NCBI GenBank assembly: GCA_041394605.1
Contig: JAWKHX010000014.1
Span: forward strand, 1-64,000
Direction: 5' to 3'
Length of the DNA: 64,000 nucleotides
DNA from: UBA668 sp041394605
GTDB lineage: Bacteria; Actinomycetota; Acidimicrobiia; Acidimicrobiales; Ilumatobacteraceae
A program made the position numbers and the translations under genes. Below, one piece after another: positions 9,649-22,340 of the stretch (positions are counted from its first letter, which is position 1; each line of letters begins with the position of its first letter). The notes under the pieces were generated by a model. That model saw nothing but the letters and a program-made list of their open reading frames with translations, did not search any database and was not told the origin of the DNA.

Positions 9649-10466
9649 TCAGAACCGGGGTGGCCGCTTCTCCCCAGCGCCGCCACGCCTTCCCGGTACT
9701 CGGCCGTGGTCATCGCCTCGCGCAGGAGCCGTTGGGCCTCATGGATGGCCGCAGCGGGGGAGTGGTGCAGCAGGTCGGTGGCGATCTGTGCGCTTCGTGG
9801 TGGCCAGCGCCGCCGGCCGACCTCGTGCGCCAGGCGGTGGGCGTATGCCTGCGCTGCCGCCAGCGTGGCCGCACCGTCGGGTTCGACCCCGTTCCACAAC
9901 CCCCACGCCTCGGTCTCCGCCGGGGTGAACACCCGGCCGGAGAGCAGTAGGTCGGCGGCCCTGGTGACACCGACCAGCCGGGGCAGCTGCCAGCTCATCC
10001 CGTACTCGGCGGGCAGGCCCAGCTTGGGTGCTGCGGTGGTGAGCTTGGCGGTGGCGGCACCGAAGCGGAGGTCGCAGAACAGGGCCAGCGCCAGACCGAC
10101 ACCGGCGCAGGCCCCGTTCACTGCGGCGATGACCGGCATGCGCAGGGCGAACTGGAAGGCGAAGTCGGCGTCGAGATGTTCCGGCCGATGCGGCGCCGGG
10201 CGGGGCACCCCGCCGCTCAGCCGTCGTCGTAGCCGCCACGTTCGGCATGGCCGGCAAGGGCCTCGCTGTCGCCGCCCACGCAGAAGGCCGGCGGTGTGCC
10301 GGTGACCACCACCACCCGCACGTCAGGCTCGGCTTCCAGCGTGGCCAGCACGTGCAGGTAGTCGCGGTGCATCCGGCCGGTCCAGGCGTTGTGGCGGATG
10401 GGGCCGGTCCAGCCACACCGTGGCCACCCGGTCCGTCACTTCGTAGCGCACCGCCTTCAGCTCCAT
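9649..10466 (-). pseudogene. Enoyl-CoA hydratase/isomerase family, disrupted by about five frameshifts
   Basis: The pieces reconstruct one crotonase of about 272 residues: MELKAVRYEVTDRVATVWLD from ATG 10466 (preceded by a G-rich Shine-Dalgarno), a central AAVNGACAGVGLALALFCDLR oxyanion-hole segment, RAADLLLSGRVFTPAETEAWGL, and a C-terminus ending EKRPPRF at TGA 9649-9651. Frame changes are needed near 10400-10403 (G run), 10217-10220, about 9817, about 9792 (the last two compensate each other) and 9672-9675 (C run). The homopolymer bias suggests sequencing error rather than decay, but a true pseudogene cannot be excluded. Family function: hydration or isomerisation of enoyl-CoA in beta-oxidation-like pathways. 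Confidence 0.75.
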
Positions 10467-10485
10467 CCCCCCAGTCTGCCCCTCC

Positions 10486-10532
10486 CAAGTTGGCGTTCAG
10501 GTGCGGTGGTACCGCCACTCACCGCCAACTTG
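10486..10532. repeat. 47-bp dispersed palindrome, family B, copy 1
   Basis: Begins CAAGTTGGCG and ends with its inverse CGCCAACTTG (one base offset), around a GGTACC-centred core (GTGGTACCGCCAC). Copy 2, identical over its 47 bases, starts 61 bases further on, and a diverged 47-bp copy lies at 30483-30529. It lies between cysQ and the enoyl-CoA hydratase gene. Confidence 0.85.
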
Positions 10533-10546
10533 GACGACGGCCTCCG

Positions 10547-10593
10547 CAAGTTGGCGTTCAGGTGCGGTGGTACCGCCACTCACCGCCAACTTG
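10547..10593. repeat. 47-bp dispersed palindrome, family B, copy 2
   Basis: Same 47-bp element as at 10486-10532, in the same orientation, separated by a 14-base unique spacer. The 3' end of cysQ lies inside it: the repeat supplies the last residues (ASWR) and the TGA stop at 10580-10582. Confidence 0.85.
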
Positions 10594-11383
10594 CACGGGG
10601 GGCGCGGTGGGCGCGGAGGGCGTCGAGGACGGGGTCGGCCAGCTCGGGGCGGCAGATCACGAAGTCCGGCAGCCACGGGTCGCGCTCGTTGTAGACGAGG
10701 GGCGAGCCGTCCAGGCGGCTGGCGTGCAGCCCGGCGGCGAGTGCGACGGCCGCGGGCGCGGCGCTGTCCCACTGGTACATCCCGCCGTCGTGCACGTACA
10801 CGTCCGCCTCGCCCATCACCACGGCCATCGCCTTGGCGCCGGCCGAGCCGAGGCGGACGGCGTCGCAGTCCAGCGCACGGGCGACGACGACCGCCGAGTA
10901 CGGGTTGCGGTTGCGGCTGGTGATCAGGAGCGGACGCGGCCGGTCCACGGTGGGGACCGCCGCCGCCGGTTCGGTGGAGAACACCAGGCCCAGCGCCGGC
11001 AGGCTGACCGCGCCGGCGGCGAGGCGGCCGTGCGACCACAGCGCCACGTGCACCGCCCAGTCCACCCGGCCGTACTCGCCGAACTCGTTGGTGCCGTCCA
11101 GCGGGTCGACGATCCAGCAGTGGTCGGTGCCGAAGCGGCGGGCGTCCTCCAGCCCTTCCTCGCTCATCACCGCGTCCTGCGGCCGGGCGGTGCGCAGCTC
11201 GTCCAGCAGGAAGCGGTGGCTCGCCAGGTCGCCGGTGTCCATCACCTGCCACGGCGGCGCGCCGCGGCCGAAGAGATCGGCACGCAGGTCCACCAGCAGT
11301 CGCCCTGCTTCGACCGCCAGGCGCGTGGCCAGTTCGGCGTCGGTCTCGCCCGCCGCAGCGGGCGTGGTGGGGGCGTCGGTCAC
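10580..11383 (-). CDS. cysQ: 3'(2'),5'-bisphosphate nucleotidase, inositol-monophosphatase fold
   Basis: 267 residues. Metal-binding landmarks of the FIG superfamily are clear: SEEG, then WIVDPLDGTNEF, and the C-terminal MYQWDSAAP. The stretch GLHASRLDGSPLVYNERDPWLPDFVICRPE is characteristic of actinobacterial CysQ, which removes the 3'-phosphate from PAP/PAPS during sulfate assimilation; inositol monophosphatase activity is also possible. The ATG at 11383 overlaps the stop of the preceding small membrane protein gene by four bases, making a three-gene operon ettA - membrane protein - cysQ. The C-terminal residues come from a palindromic repeat, so the end may have been remodelled by the repeat. 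Confidence 0.85.
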   Translation of the reverse strand: MTDAPTTPAAAGETDAELATRLAVEAGRLLVDLRADLFGRGAPPWQVMDTGDLASHRFLLDELRTARPQDAVMSEEGLEDARRFGTDHCWIVDPLDGTNEFGEYGRVDWAVHVALWSHGRLAAGAVSLPALGLVFSTEPAAAVPTVDRPRPLLITSRNRNPYSAVVVARALDCDAVRLGSAGAKAMAVVMGEADVYVHDGGMYQWDSAAPAAVALAAGLHASRLDGSPLVYNERDPWLPDFVICRPELADPVLDALRAHRAPRASWR

Positions 11384-11685
11384 CGGCGCCCGAGCCTCAT
11401 CGCCTCGCGCACCAGGGCCCGCACGGCGTCTTCGTCGGCACCCGCCTCCACCAGGGCAGCGACTTGGCCTTCCAGCCGCTCGGCGTCGGCCTCGTCGAAG
11501 ACGTCGATGCGGTCACGCCCACCGACCGCGCCGATGGTGAGCAGGGCGACGGCGGCCAGCACGATGCACAGCCCGATGGTCAGCACGACACCGGCGTTGT
11601 TGCCGTTGACGCTGGCGATGATGATCCCGGCGATGCCCGCGACGAACACCACGGCGCACACCCGGGGGATCCATCGCCGAGCCAT
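11380..11685 (-). CDS. Small two-TM membrane protein, unknown function
   Basis: 101 residues beginning MARRWIPRVCAVV. Two hydrophobic segments (about residues 8-26 and 33-52) are followed by an acidic cytoplasmic tail (DVFDEADAERLEGQVAALVEAG) predicted as helical. No family is recognised. The ATG at 11685 lies one base after the TGA of ettA and its stop overlaps the start of cysQ, so it is translationally coupled to both. Confidence 0.7.
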   Translation of the reverse strand: MARRWIPRVCAVVFVAGIAGIIIASVNGNNAGVVLTIGLCIVLAAVALLTIGAVGGRDRIDVFDEADAERLEGQVAALVEAGADEDAVRALVREAMRLGRR

Positions 11686-11686
11686 G

Positions 11687-13362
<1,676 letters not shown>

Positions 13363-13373
13363 GTCGGGATGGC

Positions 13374-13379
13374 AGGCTA
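13374..13379 (-). promoter_or_regulatory. -10 element of the ettA operon
   Basis: TAGCCT on the minus strand, 11 bases before the ATG at 13362; little or no leader is expected. Confidence 0.4.
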
Positions 13380-13386
13380 ACGGACC

Positions 13387-13704
13387 ATGACCGTGGCGGC
13401 CTTCTGGATCGGGTGGTTGGTGATCTGGCCCACCGTGTGCGCGCTCATCGCCCAGAGCCGTGGCATGGAGTGGTGGGTCGGCGCGCTGCTGGGCCTGCTC
13501 GGCTGCGTCGGGCTGGTGATCGTTCTGGTGATGCGCCCGGGCGGTGGGCCGACCCCCCACCTGCCGCCGCCGCCACCGGGCGCGCAGTGGGCGCCCGACC
13601 CCACCGGCCGCCACCAATTGCGTCTGTGGGACGGCCGCCAGTGGACCCCCAACGTCAGCAACGGTGGCGTGAGCGGCTGGGATCCGATCCCCGGAGGTGG
13701 CTGA
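13387..13704 (+). CDS. DUF2510-domain membrane protein
   Basis: 105 residues. Two transmembrane segments occupy roughly residues 5-22 and 28-48, followed by a Pro-rich hinge and a C-terminal DUF2510-like motif (GAQWAPDPTGRHQLRLWDG then QWTPNV). DUF2510 motifs are short and cytoplasmic in many actinobacterial membrane proteins; their role is unknown. It is divergent from ettA. The start is ATG 13387 without a clear Shine-Dalgarno. Confidence 0.7.
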   Translation: MTVAAFWIGWLVIWPTVCALIAQSRGMEWWVGALLGLLGCVGLVIVLVMRPGGGPTPHLPPPPPGAQWAPDPTGRHQLRLWDGRQWTPNVSNGGVSGWDPIPGGG

Positions 13705-13785
13705 ACCGCGGACGGTGCGCGGCCGCCGCTGCACGTGGTGCTACGTTGCGCGCACTTCGGTTTTCACAAGGAGGGGGTACCGAAA

Positions 13786-14595
13786 GTGCTCGCAGTGGAT
13801 GGTTTCTTCAGTCGTGCAGGGCTGGGCAATTTCGGGTTCCGGTGGCTGCACATCCTCGCCGGCATCACCTGGATCGGCCTGCTGTACTACTTCAACTTCG
13901 TGCAGGTCCCGGCCTTCGGCAAGTTCGAGGACGAGCCGCACAAGGAGATCGGTGGCAAGGCCCGGCTGGTGGCCATCGACAAGGTGGCCCGCAAGGCACT
14001 GTGGTGGTTCCGCTGGGCGGCGCTCAGCACGTTCGTCACCGGCATCCTCATCACCGGCGCGATCAAGGACTACTACAAGGGCGGCTTCGACGCGAATGGT
14101 GCCGAGGCCAGCTGGGGCAAGTTCGCCGGCAATGTGGCCATCAGCACCGGCATGCTGCTCGGCACGATCATGATGCTCAACGTGTGGGGCGTCATCTGGC
14201 GGGCCCAGAAGGTGGTGCTGGCCAACGCCGCCAACGTGCTGGCCGGTGGCGAGCCGGACCCGGCCGCTGCCGCCGCCGGCCGCAAGGCCACCATGGCCAG
14301 CCGGCAGAACACCGTCTTCTCCGTGACCATGCTGTTCTTCATGATCTTCAAGTCCCACCACCCGGCGTCCAACGTGGTGCTGGAGGGCAGCGACCTGGCG
14401 ATCTACTGGATCATCGCCCTGGCCATCATCGGCATCATGGAGTTGAACTGCCTGGGCCTGCTGCCGTGGAAGACCACGCCGAACAAGGGCCTCAACGCGA
14501 TGTACGACGGCCCTGGCGTGCGCAACCCGATCATCGCCATGTTCGGCATGTGGGTGGTGTTCCTCGTGCTCACCGAGGTGCTGTTCGTCGCCTGA
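13786..14595 (+). CDS. Urate-oxidase-N-terminal-like (PuuD/DUF989-type) multi-TM protein
   Basis: 269 residues from GTG 13786, chosen because a strong Shine-Dalgarno (AAGGAGG at 13768-13774) sits about 11 bases upstream; longer in-frame starts lack one. It has about six to seven membrane helices and the pattern RWLHILAGITWIGLLYYFNFVQVPAF, typical of the membrane domain of PuuD-type urate hydroxylases. The paired histidines FKSHHPAS and the early LH could bind haem or copper. No cytochrome c domain is attached. The urate role is an analogy only; related proteins are widespread in marine and freshwater bacteria with no known substrate. Confidence 0.65.
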   Translation: MLAVDGFFSRAGLGNFGFRWLHILAGITWIGLLYYFNFVQVPAFGKFEDEPHKEIGGKARLVAIDKVARKALWWFRWAALSTFVTGILITGAIKDYYKGGFDANGAEASWGKFAGNVAISTGMLLGTIMMLNVWGVIWRAQKVVLANAANVLAGGEPDPAAAAAGRKATMASRQNTVFSVTMLFFMIFKSHHPASNVVLEGSDLAIYWIIALAIIGIMELNCLGLLPWKTTPNKGLNAMYDGPGVRNPIIAMFGMWVVFLVLTEVLFVA

Positions 14596-14617
14596 CGAAC
14601 CCCTCACCGACCTCGTG

Positions 14618-14648
14618 CGGGCCGCTCCACCTGCGGGTGGGCGGCCCG
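14618..14648. terminator. Bidirectional hairpin between convergent genes
   Basis: A 13-bp stem with one bulged T and a four-base loop (CGGGCCGC-CCACC pairing with GGTGGGCGGCCCG). It sits between the stops at 14595 (plus) and 14663 (minus). There is no T-tract, as usual for high-GC actinobacterial hairpin terminators. Confidence 0.6.
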
Positions 14649-14662
14649 TGCCGCGTCCGGAC

Positions 14663-15100
14663 TCAGGAGCCGCTGGTGGTGGACGCGTCCGCTGCCGCGC
14701 CGGGCTCGGTGACGGTGAGCGTCGCCTTCATGTTCGAGTGGCCGGGGATGAGGCACACGATGCGGTACTCGCCCGGCGCCAGCGACAGGCTCAGCGTGCC
14801 CTCGGCGCCCTTGCTCGGCAGGTCCACGAACTGCTCCGTCACTGCGGCGCCACTGCTGTCCTGCACGTGCAGGTTGTGGGGCAGTGACGAGTTGTTGAAC
14901 CCGTTGATGGTCACCTGGCCGTCGACGCTCTCGGCGCAGTAGGAACCGGAGTTCCAGGCGATGCCGTCCACGGCGTAGACGTCCACCGTGCTGCCGTTGG
15001 CCGAGCACGGCCCGCTGCTGGTGGAACCGCCGCTGCCGCCGCACGCGGCGAGGCCGGCCGCCAGAACGACGGTGGCGGGGAGGGCAAGGCGCAGACGCAT
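14663..15100 (-). CDS. Cupredoxin (type 1 copper) lipoprotein
   Basis: 145 residues. A lipoprotein signal peptide with lipobox GLAAC (Cys20) precedes a Gly/Ser linker and a plastocyanin-like domain. The copper ligands are visible: His in LPHNLHV, then Cys, His and Met in YRIVCLIPGHSNM. It is probably an extracytoplasmic electron carrier or copper-binding protein. A further cysteine pair (PCSAN and YCAES) may form a disulfide. ATG 15100 is supported by TACAAT 8 bases upstream. It is divergent from kgd and convergent with the PuuD-like membrane protein. Confidence 0.85.
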   Translation of the reverse strand: MRLRLALPATVVLAAGLAACGGSGGSTSSGPCSANGSTVDVYAVDGIAWNSGSYCAESVDGQVTINGFNNSSLPHNLHVQDSSGAAVTEQFVDLPSKGAEGTLSLSLAPGEYRIVCLIPGHSNMKATLTVTEPGAAADASTTSGS

Positions 15101-15108
15101 GGCGCAGG

Positions 15109-15114
15109 ATTGTA
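15109..15114 (-). promoter_or_regulatory. -10 element of the cupredoxin gene
   Basis: TACAAT on the minus strand ends 8 bases before the ATG at 15100. Confidence 0.5.
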
Positions 15115-15163
15115 GAAGTGCCTTCTTCGGAAAGACAACGATGGCGCCGGGCGTCACTGCAAG

Positions 15164-15169
15164 TACCAT
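15164..15169 (+). promoter_or_regulatory. -10 element of kgd, leaderless type
   Basis: TACCAT ends 8 bases before the GTG at 15178 and supports that start. Confidence 0.45.
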
Positions 15170-15177
15170 CGACCGAT

Positions 15178-18798
<3,621 letters not shown>

Positions 18799-18822
18799 CC
18801 CGCGCCCGGGCCAGGCAGCGGC

Positions 18823-19470
18823 TCAGAGGCCGAGGAGCGCTTCGAGGTCGGCGATGGCTTGTTCGGCGGTGAGGACCTTGATGGTGCGCATGCCCATGGC
18901 CGCGGCCGGCTTCAGGTTGATGCCCAGATCGTCGAGGAACACGCATTCACCGGGGACCACCCCGAGCAGGTCGCAGGCGATCTCGTAGAAGCGGGTCTCC
19001 GGCTTGCGCACGCCCACCTTGCTGGACTCCACCACCACGTCGAAGCGGGCCATGATGTCGGCGATGGTCATCTCCCGTTCGCTGGAGATGTGCGAGCCGC
19101 CGATGTTGTTGGTGAGGCAGGCCACCCGGTAACCGGCCTCCTTCACCCGGTCCAGCAGGTCCACCATGTCCGGCCGCACATACCCTGCCAGCAGGGCCAG
19201 CACGTCGCTGCCCTGCACCCGGTGGCCCAACTCCTCGCTCTCCAGCGCGAACTCCTCGTCGAACTGCTCGGCGGTGATGTCGCTGCGCTCGAGGTGTGCC
19301 CAGGCGTTGTGGTGGGGGTTGGTGGCGTTGACGGTGCGGATGAAGTCCTTCGGCAGGCCGTGCTCCTCCTCGTAGCGGGCGAAGGCTTCGAAGGGGCTGG
19401 AGAGGATGACGCCACCGAAGTCCCAGAGGACGGCGGTGATCGGTGCGGCGGGGGTCGAAGGATTGGACAC
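18823..19470 (-). CDS. HAD-superfamily hydrolase
   Basis: 215 residues. Motif I is LWDFGGVI, motif II is CLTNN, motif III a lysine in KVGVRKPETRFYE, motif IV FLDDLGINLKPAAAMGM. It resembles the phosphatase-like domains of soluble epoxide hydrolase and ACAD10. The second Asp of the usual DxD motif is Gly here, so the general acid of classical HAD phosphatases is absent and the reaction may differ. ATG 19470 has TACGAT 6 bases upstream, overlapping the divergent promoter of the NYN gene. Convergent with kgd. Confidence 0.8.
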   Translation of the reverse strand: MSNPSTPAAPITAVLWDFGGVILSSPFEAFARYEEEHGLPKDFIRTVNATNPHHNAWAHLERSDITAEQFDEEFALESEELGHRVQGSDVLALLAGYVRPDMVDLLDRVKEAGYRVACLTNNIGGSHISSEREMTIADIMARFDVVVESSKVGVRKPETRFYEIACDLLGVVPGECVFLDDLGINLKPAAAMGMRTIKVLTAEQAIADLEALLGL

Positions 19471-19476
19471 CCGGGC

Positions 19477-19482
19477 ATCGTA
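19477..19482 (-). promoter_or_regulatory. -10 element of the HAD gene
   Basis: TACGAT on the minus strand, 6 bases before ATG 19470. It shares two bases with the plus-strand hexamer at 19481-19486, so the two divergent genes probably compete for polymerase. Confidence 0.4.
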
Positions 19483-19486
19483 GGCT
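19481..19486 (+). promoter_or_regulatory. -10 element of the NYN ribonuclease gene
   Basis: TAGGCT ends 9 bases before ATG 19496. Confidence 0.4.
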
Positions 19487-19495
19487 GGGCCTGTT

Positions 19496-20866
19496 ATGCC
19501 ATCTCATTCCGCCGCGTCCCATCCGGCCACGCACGTCGTCGTCGACGGCTCGAACCTGGCCACCGAGGGCCGGTCGATGCCCAGCCTCCACCAACTCAAC
19601 GAGGCGGTGCTGGCCTACATGGCCGAACACCCCCACGCGCTGATCACGGTCGTGGTCGATGCCACGTTCGGCCACCGCATCGACGCCAAGGAGGTGAAGG
19701 AGTTCGACGAGGCGGTCGCCAACAATGAACTCGTCGCCCCTCCGGCCGGCGCCATCGGTCGGGGTGACGCCTTCGTGCTGAGCATCGCCGACAAGGTGAA
19801 CGCCACCATCCTGTCCAACGACAGCTACCAGGAGTTCCACGGCCAATACCCGTGGCTGTTCGACGAGGGCCGTCTTGTTGGTGGCAAGCCCGTGCCGCAC
19901 ATCGGCTGGGTGTTCGTCAACCGCCTGCCGGTGCGTGGCCCGCTCAGCCGCAAGTCCGTCGCCGAGGCCAAGCGCAAGGGGCGCTCGAAGGGGTCGGGTG
20001 ACGGGTCGGTGCGGGTCGGCAGCGCCGATGCCAACAAGCCCATGCCGGTACCCGCCGCACCGCCGCCCGGTGCTCGCGGCCGCAAGCCGAAGGACGATGC
20101 GCCCGCCGCCGCACCGGCATCCGCCCCCGCCGCACCAGCCGCGGCCGCTGCGTCCGAGAAGGCGCCGGTCCGCGACGCCCACGGCCACACCCCGGTGAAC
20201 GACCTGATGACGTTCCTGTCGTTCGTGGAGCACCACCCCGTGGGCACCAGTGTGAACGCCGTGGTGGACCACTACTCCTCGCACGGTGCCTACGTGAAGA
20301 TCGGCGAGGTGGTGGGCTATGTGCCACTGCGCCTGATGGCCGACCCTGCGCCGCGCAGCGCGCGAGAGCTGATGAAGCTGGGCGAGTCGGTGACGCTGGT
20401 GGTGGAGACCTATGTCGCCGCCAAGCGCAGCATCGACCTGGCGATGCCCGACATGGCCACCACCAAGCTGCCTGCCGTGCCGCCGGCGCCGGCCCGCAAG
20501 CGCGCCGCCAAGAAGGCCGCCGCGGAGGCCGGTGCGGTGGAGCCGTCCCCGGCCGCGTCGGAGGCCGCGCCGAAACCGGCGAAGAAGGCGACTCGGAAGT
20601 CGGCGGTCGCCACGGCTGCCCCGGCCGCCACCGATGCGGTCCCCGCCAAGGCGGCCGCGAAGAAGGCCGCGCCCGCGAAGAAGGCGGCGACGAAGAAGGT
20701 CGCGGCCCCGGCCGCCACCCGCGACGCACCGGGCACCGCGCCGGCGAAGAAGGCCGCCGCGAAGAAGGCGGCCACAGCCAAGAAGGCCGCGCCGGCGAAG
20801 AAGGCGGCCCCCGCGAAGAAGGCCGCAGCGAAGAAGGCAGCCCCGGCCAAGAAGGCGGCGAAGTGA
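19496..20866 (+). CDS. NYN/PIN-type ribonuclease with S1-like domain and histone-H1-like tail
   Basis: 456 residues in three parts. Residues 13-150: a Zc3h12a-like NYN/PIN nuclease fold (VVVDGSNLATEG, VVVDATFGH, GRGDAFVLSIAD, ILSNDSY), with Asp17, Asp55, Asp91 and Asp109 as likely metal ligands. Residues about 249-317: an S1-like OB fold (GTSVNAVVDHY, GAYVKIGEVVGYVP, GESVTLVVE). Residues about 328-456: Ala/Lys/Pro-rich AAKKA and APAKKA repeats like histone H1 or mycobacterial HupB tails. Two low-complexity linkers separate the parts. It probably cleaves structured or ribosome-associated RNA, with the tail giving nonspecific nucleic-acid binding (inference). No function is known to me for this architecture. 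Confidence 0.75.
   Translation: MPSHSAASHPATHVVVDGSNLATEGRSMPSLHQLNEAVLAYMAEHPHALITVVVDATFGHRIDAKEVKEFDEAVANNELVAPPAGAIGRGDAFVLSIADKVNATILSNDSYQEFHGQYPWLFDEGRLVGGKPVPHIGWVFVNRLPVRGPLSRKSVAEAKRKGRSKGSGDGSVRVGSADANKPMPVPAAPPPGARGRKPKDDAPAAAPASAPAAPAAAAASEKAPVRDAHGHTPVNDLMTFLSFVEHHPVGTSVNAVVDHYSSHGAYVKIGEVVGYVPLRLMADPAPRSARELMKLGESVTLVVETYVAAKRSIDLAMPDMATTKLPAVPPAPARKRAAKKAAAEAGAVEPSPAASEAAPKPAKKATRKSAVATAAPAATDAVPAKAAAKKAAPAKKAATKKVAAPAATRDAPGTAPAKKAAAKKAATAKKAAPAKKAAPAKKAAAKKAAPAKKAAK
20480..20862 (+). repeat. Degenerate coding repeat encoding AAKKA/APAKKA units
   Basis: Tandem imperfect 12-15 base units (GCGAAGAAGGCC-like) encode the lysine/alanine-rich tail of the NYN protein. Such tracts are prone to length change by slippage. 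Confidence 0.8.
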
Positions 20867-20871
20867 TTCGC

Positions 20872-20877
20872 TACGGT
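20872..20877 (+). promoter_or_regulatory. -10 element of xth, leaderless type
   Basis: TACGGT ends 7 bases before GTG 20885. Confidence 0.45.
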
Positions 20878-20884
20878 CGCTGAC

Positions 20885-21653
20885 GTGCGCATCGCCACCT
20901 GGAACGTCAACTCGCTGAAGGCCCGGCTGCCCCGCGTGGAGGAGTGGCTGGCCGACGTGCAGCCGGATGTCCTGTGCATGCAGGAGACCAAGCTGGCCGA
21001 CGACGCCTTCCCGGCGCTCACGTTCTCCTCGCTCGGCTACGAGTGCGCACACCACGGCCAGGGCCAGTGGAACGGTGTGGCCATCCTGTCCCGCGTCGGC
21101 CTCACCGACGTGGTCGCCAACTTCGCCGACGGCGGCGAGCCGGACCCCGACGCCCGCATCATCACTGCGGTGTGCGAGGGCGTACGGGTCAGCAGCGTGT
21201 ACGTGCCCAACGGCCGGTCGCTGGATCACGAGCACTACCAGTACAAGCTGCGCTGGATGGCCCAGCTGCGCCGCCACGTGGCGGCACTGGCCACGCCCTC
21301 GGACCAGGTGGTCGTGGCCGGCGACTTCAACATCGCCCCCACCGACGAGGACGTGTACGACCCGCGCAAGTTCATCGGCGCCACCCACGTCAGCCCCGAG
21401 GAACGGGCCGAACTGGCCGCCCTGTGCGACTGGGGCATGGAGGACCTCTTCCGCCGCCACCACCCGGAGGACCGCATCTACAGCTGGTGGGACTACCGGG
21501 CCGGCGACTTCCACCAGGGCCGCGGCCTGCGCATCGACCTCGTGCTCGGCACGGCGGCGGTTGCCGAGCGCAGCACGTTCGCCGTGATCGACCGCAACGC
21601 CCGCAAGGGGCAGTCCCCGTCGGACCGCGCCGGTCATCGTGGACCTGGCGTGA
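20885..21653 (+). CDS. xth: Exodeoxyribonuclease III (AP endonuclease), frameshift near C-terminus
   Basis: About 256 residues after correction. It has the ExoIII/APE1 motifs: WNVNSL, QETK, GWNGVAI-type QWNGVAILSR, VYVPNG, AGDFNIAP, and RIDLVLG. The family end PSDHAPVIVDLA is present only if two bases are restored near 21622-21626 (sequence reads PSDRAGHRG in the open frame); the corrected gene stops at TGA 21651-21653. Without correction the frame reads straight into the thioesterase gene and imitates a 476-residue fusion. It repairs abasic sites and trims 3' blocks. Start GTG 20885. Confidence 0.88.
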
Positions 21654-22315
21654 ACGACCGGTTCGCCCTCGACCGGATGGCGGGCGACACCCGGGCGGAC
21701 CTCGCCGAGGCCTGCCGCCAGATCATCGACGAGCTGGCGTCGTCCACCGCGGACTCGGCGGCGTTCGCTGCTGCGGCCCAGGCCGTGCAGCAGGCGGTGG
21801 CCATCCTGCACGACCGCTCCCACGGCCGCCCGTACGAAGGCGGTGAGGCGTCGCTGGCCGACTACCAGGACCACCTGTTCATCGATCATTCGCCGCTGGT
21901 GGGCGTGCTCAACCCGCTGGCGCCCCCGCTGTCGCTCGAAGCCGACGGCACTCGGGTGATCGGCCGGGTGACGTTCGGCGCCGCGTACGAAGGGCCGCCG
22001 GGGTGCGTGCACGGCGGCTTCATCGCTGCCTCGTTCGACGAGGTGCTGGGGTTCGCCCAGGGCCTCACCGGCAAGCCGGGCATGACCGGCCGCCTCACCA
22101 TCAGCTACCGGTCGCCGACCCCGCTGTTCCAGGAGCTCGAGTTCGTGGGCGACGTGGAGCGGGTGGACGGCCGCAAGATCTTCACCCGCGCCGAGCTGCG
22201 CGTGGCCGCCCACCAGCGGCTGTGCGCCGAGGCCGAGGGCCTGTTCATCTCGATGAAGCCTGAGGTGTTCCAGCGCCTGATGCGCGACCGCGGTGACGAG
22301 GAGCCCGCCGGCTGA
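21650..22315 (+). CDS. PaaI-type hotdog-fold thioesterase
   Basis: 221 residues from GTG 21650, whose GTGA overlaps the corrected xth stop. The N-terminal 90 residues are helical and unassigned. The C-terminal hotdog domain reads GRVTFGAAYEGPPGCVHGGFIAASFDEVLGFAQ, with the HGG motif and catalytic-type Asp, then MTGRLTISYRSPTPL, typical of acyl-CoA thioesterases of the PaaI/YbgC superfamily. The substrate is unknown. It is probably co-transcribed with xth. Confidence 0.8.
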   Translation: MNDRFALDRMAGDTRADLAEACRQIIDELASSTADSAAFAAAAQAVQQAVAILHDRSHGRPYEGGEASLADYQDHLFIDHSPLVGVLNPLAPPLSLEADGTRVIGRVTFGAAYEGPPGCVHGGFIAASFDEVLGFAQGLTGKPGMTGRLTISYRSPTPLFQELEFVGDVERVDGRKIFTRAELRVAAHQRLCAEAEGLFISMKPEVFQRLMRDRGDEEPAG

Positions 22316-22340
22316 CGGTCGCTGCGCCTCTGCCGTCGCG

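Noticed and set aside
10486..10593. Two repeats with a short spacer resembling a CRISPR seed.
   Set aside because: Only two units, a 14-base spacer, self-complementary repeats of 47 bases, and a third copy 20 kb away; no cas genes.
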